From B1 sp964355075 (GTDB lineage Bacteria; Bacteroidota; Bacteroidia; UKL13-3): a DNA stretch of 64,000 bases. A program made the position numbers and the translations under genes. Location of the stretch: positions 38,361 to 102,360 of the forward strand of contig CAYHCF010000008.1 in the NCBI GenBank assembly GCA_964355075.1, read 5' to 3'. Positions 61,501 through 64,000 of this stretch are shown here, piece by piece (position 1 is the first letter of the stretch; the number at the start of each line of letters is the position of its first letter). Under the pieces are notes generated by a model. That model saw only the letters and a list, made by a program, of their open reading frames with translations, ran no database searches and was not told where the DNA came from.

Positions 61501-61644
61501 TGTGGTTTGTTGTGCCTTCAATTTAAGCTGAAAAAGTGTCATTATGGCGAGAATTGCCAATAATCGAACGAAAATCAGTAAAAGGTTTTGTGCCCAATAT
61601 TGCTGAAATAGCGTATTGATTCTGTGGTTAAAAAAAGTGCGCAT
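58522..61644 (-). CDS. large TPR-repeat protein
   Basis: The product is 1040 residues. The N-terminus has a hydrophobic stretch (LLLIFVRLLAILAIMTLFQL) that could be a signal or anchor; a later start at Met35 is possible (MTLFQLKLKAQQ). The rest is made of many TPR units, seen as repeated A-Y-G-A-F-P patterns such as YDEALIHFGRV and YDKAIQYYDLV. A Lys/Glu-rich tail ends the protein. TPR arrays bind partner proteins; in this phylum such proteins often work in the periplasm. It pairs with the barrel-like gene downstream. Confidence 0.82.
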   Translation of the reverse strand: MRTFFNHRINTLFQQYWAQNLLLIFVRLLAILAIMTLFQLKLKAQQTTIYTDEIKQYNQGLELFDKEKFAAAQKQFMGYAQNTSNQLQQINALYYSAVCALELFNADAEPLLKNIIEKYPENTKARLAEFQLGKLFYRNKSNKQAVFYLDKVDVKYLSGNELKDYYFVYGYSLFKVERYDDAKKAFKNITEEKSKYYDAANYYCGYVCYKSAAYDEALIHFGRVKNNKTFGPLATVYVAQVYFARRQYKDVIAYCDTMTNRDVAVDVAGMIGQSYYQMGSFEAAIPHLEKFMNAAPIVPGNNDFYSLGLCYEKTKQPVKAVEQFLKIESKKDSLMPYVYYHLGECNLQMEKRANALAAFDKCYLQDTIGSLAEISLFNSAKIADELGLQGISMNSYMRFINNFPQSNYAGEARSNLSNLLLNGRNFKEAIKILEGIKNPAKADLTNLQRVYYYRGEELYLNNKYKEAIELFLNAAASNYDPKIKALANFWLGEQYFRDQQFEKAQEHYLLFQNENEVRNTRFYNLSYYNLGYACLKTENYLKAIESFKSYVEKDPLMSNPEVYTDAAIRTGDCYFVSKNYDKAIQYYDLVIQKDLNGADYSLYQKSLILGVLGRYEEKIVTLKTLEKKFPKSTYIDDAVFERADIFLKTEDYASAIEAFNYLIQNYPRSVYLREAMLNKGLALFNSKNNEAALEQIKTLITSYPNSDEARRSLPMVQNIFVNQGKGDEYLEWIKVLPNVVISASTQDSLSYESAFNLYQKNDYGKSSKAFGNYINRFPGGYFILKANYFKAECDYKLKNNQEALIAYEYVANALRSDFTERSTRQAAIINYLNKNYDRAFEYYSALERIAGNKDNLSVALLGQMRCCSIQGKMDSAAMASIKYLNSGIMQKEGSIEAHSNIGRFYMKRNKPDSAYVEFSFVLKEIKNIYGAEAKYNIALIQHLRKEYKLCQKSIFELNDQFSAFEYWVAKGFVLLADNYIKLNDTFQAKATLQSLLDNYEGEEIRDLVKVKLKEISDLEGNQKAESQKQIDQRIKQNENK

Positions 61645-61759
61645 GGTTTAATTACAACTGCTAACGAAGCTAACCGAACGCAGTTATTTATATCGGGTAG
61701 AATTATCCCCATTTTCTTGCTTTATAAGCATAGGTGCTTTGTGAAATAGACAGTTTGTT

Positions 61760-63259
61760 TTATCTTAAAATATGTTTTTCGAGTTTTTGGGCAATTTTTC
61801 TATCATTGCTAAGCCGGGGAACCTTATTTTGCCCACCCAGCTTCCCTTCCTCTTTCATATAATCAATGAAGGCATTCGGACTTAATATCCGCATGACAAG
61901 CGGCCTCAAAATTGATCCTTTTATTAAATCAAAATAGTAGCTGTTTTTTTTCTGAAGCGCTTCATCTACCTGAGCTGCAAAATCTTCTAAACTTTCAGGA
62001 GGATTTGAAAATGACACAAACCATTCGTGATAGGGTAAACCTCCGCCCGGAGGATTTACCTGTGGAGCAACTGTGAATTCCAATATTTCGGTTTGATTTT
62101 TCTGAGCCACACTGATTAGGGCAAATTCAACTTCCTCTCCAATCACATGTTCACCAAAGGCAGAAATATAATGTTTGATTCTTCCGGTAACAATAATTTT
62201 ATACGGGCTTATCGACACAAATTTTATGGTATCACCAATGTTATATCCATATAAACCGGCATTTGTATTTAAAATGAGTACATAGTTAATATTGAGTTCA
62301 ACATCTTTCAGAGAAATACGGGTTGGATTTTCATTATAAAACGTATCCACCGGAATAAACTCGTAGAAAATTCCATTATTGGTAAGCAGCAATAAAGCGG
62401 AGTCAGTCTGAGAATCCTGAAAGGCAATGAAACCTTCAGATGCAGGGTAAGTTTCAATTGAATCCACTTTTTTGCCAATGCATTGTTCCATTTTAGCCCG
62501 ATAGGGTTCAAAGTTTACCCCTCCATGAACAAAGAGGTTAAAACCAGGAAAGATATCTTTAATTTTTTTGCCTGATTTTTCAGTTAATTTATCAAAATAC
62601 ATCTGAACCCAGGGAGGGATTCCGCTTATTAAAGTCATATTCTGATTGATTGTTTCCGCCGCGATCCGATCTACTTTTTGCTCCCAATCTTCAATACAAT
62701 TCGTTTCATGACCGGGCATTTTGTTTTTCCTCAGGTAAGCTGGAATATGATGATTTACAATTCCACTCAAACGTCCGATCAGCATCCCGTTTTTTTTCTC
62801 CAATTCGGGGCTTCCGGACAGAAATATCATTTTACCATCAACAAATTCCATCTTCCCTGTTTCAGCAATATAACACAGTAAAGCGTTTCGTGCCGAATTG
62901 ATATGAAATGCAATGGAATTTTTTGATATTGGAATATATTTTATTCCGGAGGTCGTTCCTGAAGTTTTAGCCCAATATAGGGGCTTCCCGGGCCAAAGAA
63001 CATCCTTTTGGCCACTTAGGGCAAGTTCGATATAACTTTTTAGTCCCTCGTAATCAGTGACCGGGACAGCGATTTTATAATCCGAATAATTCTTTATCTT
63101 ATCGAACCCATGTTCCCTTCCAAACTTGGTTAGACTGGCTTTGGAAAGAATATTTCTGAACCAAAAATCCTGAAATTCCTGCGCCCTTTTGCTTTCATTT
63201 TGAACTTTTCGGCTTATATATTTTGCAAAAGTACCCGCAAAAAAAGTTTTTATGCTCAT
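61760..63259 (-). CDS. GH3 family acyl-acid-amido synthetase-like enzyme
   Basis: The product is 499 residues. GH3/ANL-type motifs: KTSGTTSGIKYIPI near residue 109 (ATP-binding loop), TYPASEGFIAF near 268, and YGYNIGDTIKFVS near 335. The C-terminal small domain follows (SAFGEHVIGEEVEFAL). Plant GH3 enzymes adenylate an acyl acid and join it to an amino acid. Bacterial GH3 proteins are widespread in Bacteroidota but have no assigned substrate to my knowledge. It has no clear functional partner; the small secreted gene lies 103 bases upstream on the same strand. Confidence 0.85.
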   Translation of the reverse strand: MSIKTFFAGTFAKYISRKVQNESKRAQEFQDFWFRNILSKASLTKFGREHGFDKIKNYSDYKIAVPVTDYEGLKSYIELALSGQKDVLWPGKPLYWAKTSGTTSGIKYIPISKNSIAFHINSARNALLCYIAETGKMEFVDGKMIFLSGSPELEKKNGMLIGRLSGIVNHHIPAYLRKNKMPGHETNCIEDWEQKVDRIAAETINQNMTLISGIPPWVQMYFDKLTEKSGKKIKDIFPGFNLFVHGGVNFEPYRAKMEQCIGKKVDSIETYPASEGFIAFQDSQTDSALLLLTNNGIFYEFIPVDTFYNENPTRISLKDVELNINYVLILNTNAGLYGYNIGDTIKFVSISPYKIIVTGRIKHYISAFGEHVIGEEVEFALISVAQKNQTEILEFTVAPQVNPPGGGLPYHEWFVSFSNPPESLEDFAAQVDEALQKKNSYYFDLIKGSILRPLVMRILSPNAFIDYMKEEGKLGGQNKVPRLSNDRKIAQKLEKHILR

Positions 63260-63362
63260 TAGAGATTATTCAAAAAATTATTCTCAATCATCATCGGGGA
63301 TCCGTTTTTTTGATAAACAAAAAAAGCAATCAGGAAGTCTGCGTTTTCTTGATTCTTATTTT

Positions 63363-63794
63363 TTACAATTTATATACAAACGTATCAAGAATCTCCTTTG
63401 CCCTTATATTTTTAATCATTTCAATTTGCAAATTCATTAAGCCCAATTTTGCGAAATCCAACCTGTATTCCGAAAAAACACTTCTTACCATTTTGGTCAT
63501 ATCCGCTCCTTCTTTGGTTCGGGCCGGTGCAGATATTTTCGTAAAATCAATATCCGCCACTTTTAATTTTAATAAGTTCCCTGCAATTTCTGCTTTTGCA
63601 CCATCGAGCCCAAATTTTTTTATTAATTGAGCCTCTAAATTTCTTAATACCGCATTGGTCTGCGGAGTAGCGTTATTAGATAGCATTGCGGAACCCTGAT
63701 TGCTGATTTTTCCGATCTCAGCACCTATTTGAGCATAAGAATGTACGGAACAAAAAATAAGGAATATTGAAGAAAATAATGTTAGTTTTCTCAT
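63363..63794 (-). CDS. small secreted protein of unknown function
   Basis: The product is 143 residues with a signal peptide (LTLFSSIFLIFCSVHSYAQ). The mature part is helical and mildly basic, without Cys or recognisable motif. A TAAATTTG -7 box lies on the minus strand just before the start (63799-63806). It may be a periplasmic protein. The 206 bases to its right (63795-64000) hold no gene I can support. Confidence 0.55.
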   Translation of the reverse strand: MRKLTLFSSIFLIFCSVHSYAQIGAEIGKISNQGSAMLSNNATPQTNAVLRNLEAQLIKKFGLDGAKAEIAGNLLKLKVADIDFTKISAPARTKEGADMTKMVRSVFSEYRLDFAKLGLMNLQIEMIKNIRAKEILDTFVYKL

Positions 63795-64000
63795 GGTTCA
63801 AATTTATTTATTTAATTGATAATTTGTATAATCCGTGCAAATCATTAGAAAAGTAAAATATCCGGGACAAACAAAATACTATTAAATACCATTCAAACTT
63901 AGCATATCGTATCCTATTTGATCCCTGTATTTATTGATTTTACATTTAATATGGATTCAGTTTCTTATTAGCAGGATAGGTAATTTCAAATGAAAAGCGG

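Noticed and set aside
63990..64000. Start of a further gene at the right edge
   Set aside because: An ATGAAAAGC occurs at 63990, but only three codons are visible, so it cannot be judged.

Overview
The window reads as a chromosomal segment from a member of the Bacteroidota, probably an environmental lineage. Four things support this. DNA is AT-rich throughout. Several secreted proteins end in type IX secretion (T9SS) sorting domains. Promoter-like elements of the Bacteroidota sigma-factor type (TTTG, about 19 bases, TAnnTTTG) precede many genes. Several families typical of the phylum are present, including S46 dipeptidyl-peptidase, SLBB-rich polysaccharide exporter, TonB receptors with a carboxypeptidase-regulatory-like N-terminus and MurA with an active-site Asp. 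I saw no rRNA, tRNA, CRISPR array, insertion sequence or prophage. Gene density is high: no gene-free gap reaches 300 bases, and the largest are about 230 bases.

Layout. (1) 1-1166 is a small accessory patch: a PIN-domain toxin plus a 50-residue partner, lying between two copies of the 3' end of an unidentified gene; 89 bases of these copies are identical. (2) 1159-13981 holds a secreted M43 metalloprotease, 3-hydroxybutyryl-CoA dehydrogenase, the tRNA threonylcarbamoyl-AMP synthase Sua5, a TTCGTA-rich repeat spacer, methionyl-tRNA formyltransferase, a collagen-like surface protein with a small T9SS-sorted partner, a DPP11-type S46 peptidase, a PabC-like lyase and a thiolase. (3) 13991-20606 holds an M1 peptidase, FabI, an aldo/keto reductase, a membrane acyltransferase, a RhlE-type helicase and a RidA protein. 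(4) 20696-34932 is a Wzx/Wzy-type surface polysaccharide cluster on the minus strand, read from the export channel (Wza-like) and chain-length regulator through flippase, sugar aminotransferase and acetyltransferase to the glycosyltransferases and polymerase. It has no recognisable priming sugar-phosphate transferase and no NDP-sugar dehydratase, so it must draw on genes elsewhere. (5) 35084-45533 holds a TonB-dependent receptor, a GT39 plus PAP2 pair, dxr-rseP, tag, and purB followed by a small lipoprotein and a DUF1569-like protein. (6) 45635-50381 holds rpsP-rimM, where bS16 carries a long repeated acidic tail, and a convergent NatA/NatB-like ABC exporter with an MFS transporter. (7) 50596-53214 holds three tandem paralogous secreted proteins, probably outer-membrane barrels. 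(8) 53211-63794 is a minus-strand block: an uncharacterised secreted protein, a GH3-family enzyme, a large TPR protein, a barrel-like protein, murA, a redoxin without its CXXC motif, grpE and dnaJ.

Most of the window is ordinary core genome. The least explained parts are the repeat-bounded toxin patch, the collagen-like/T9SS pair, the two intergenic short-repeat arrays, the bS16 tail, the cysteine-less redoxin and the triplicated secreted family. No feature here by itself demonstrates an entirely new system. All family assignments come from reading the translated sequence by eye; no database search was possible.
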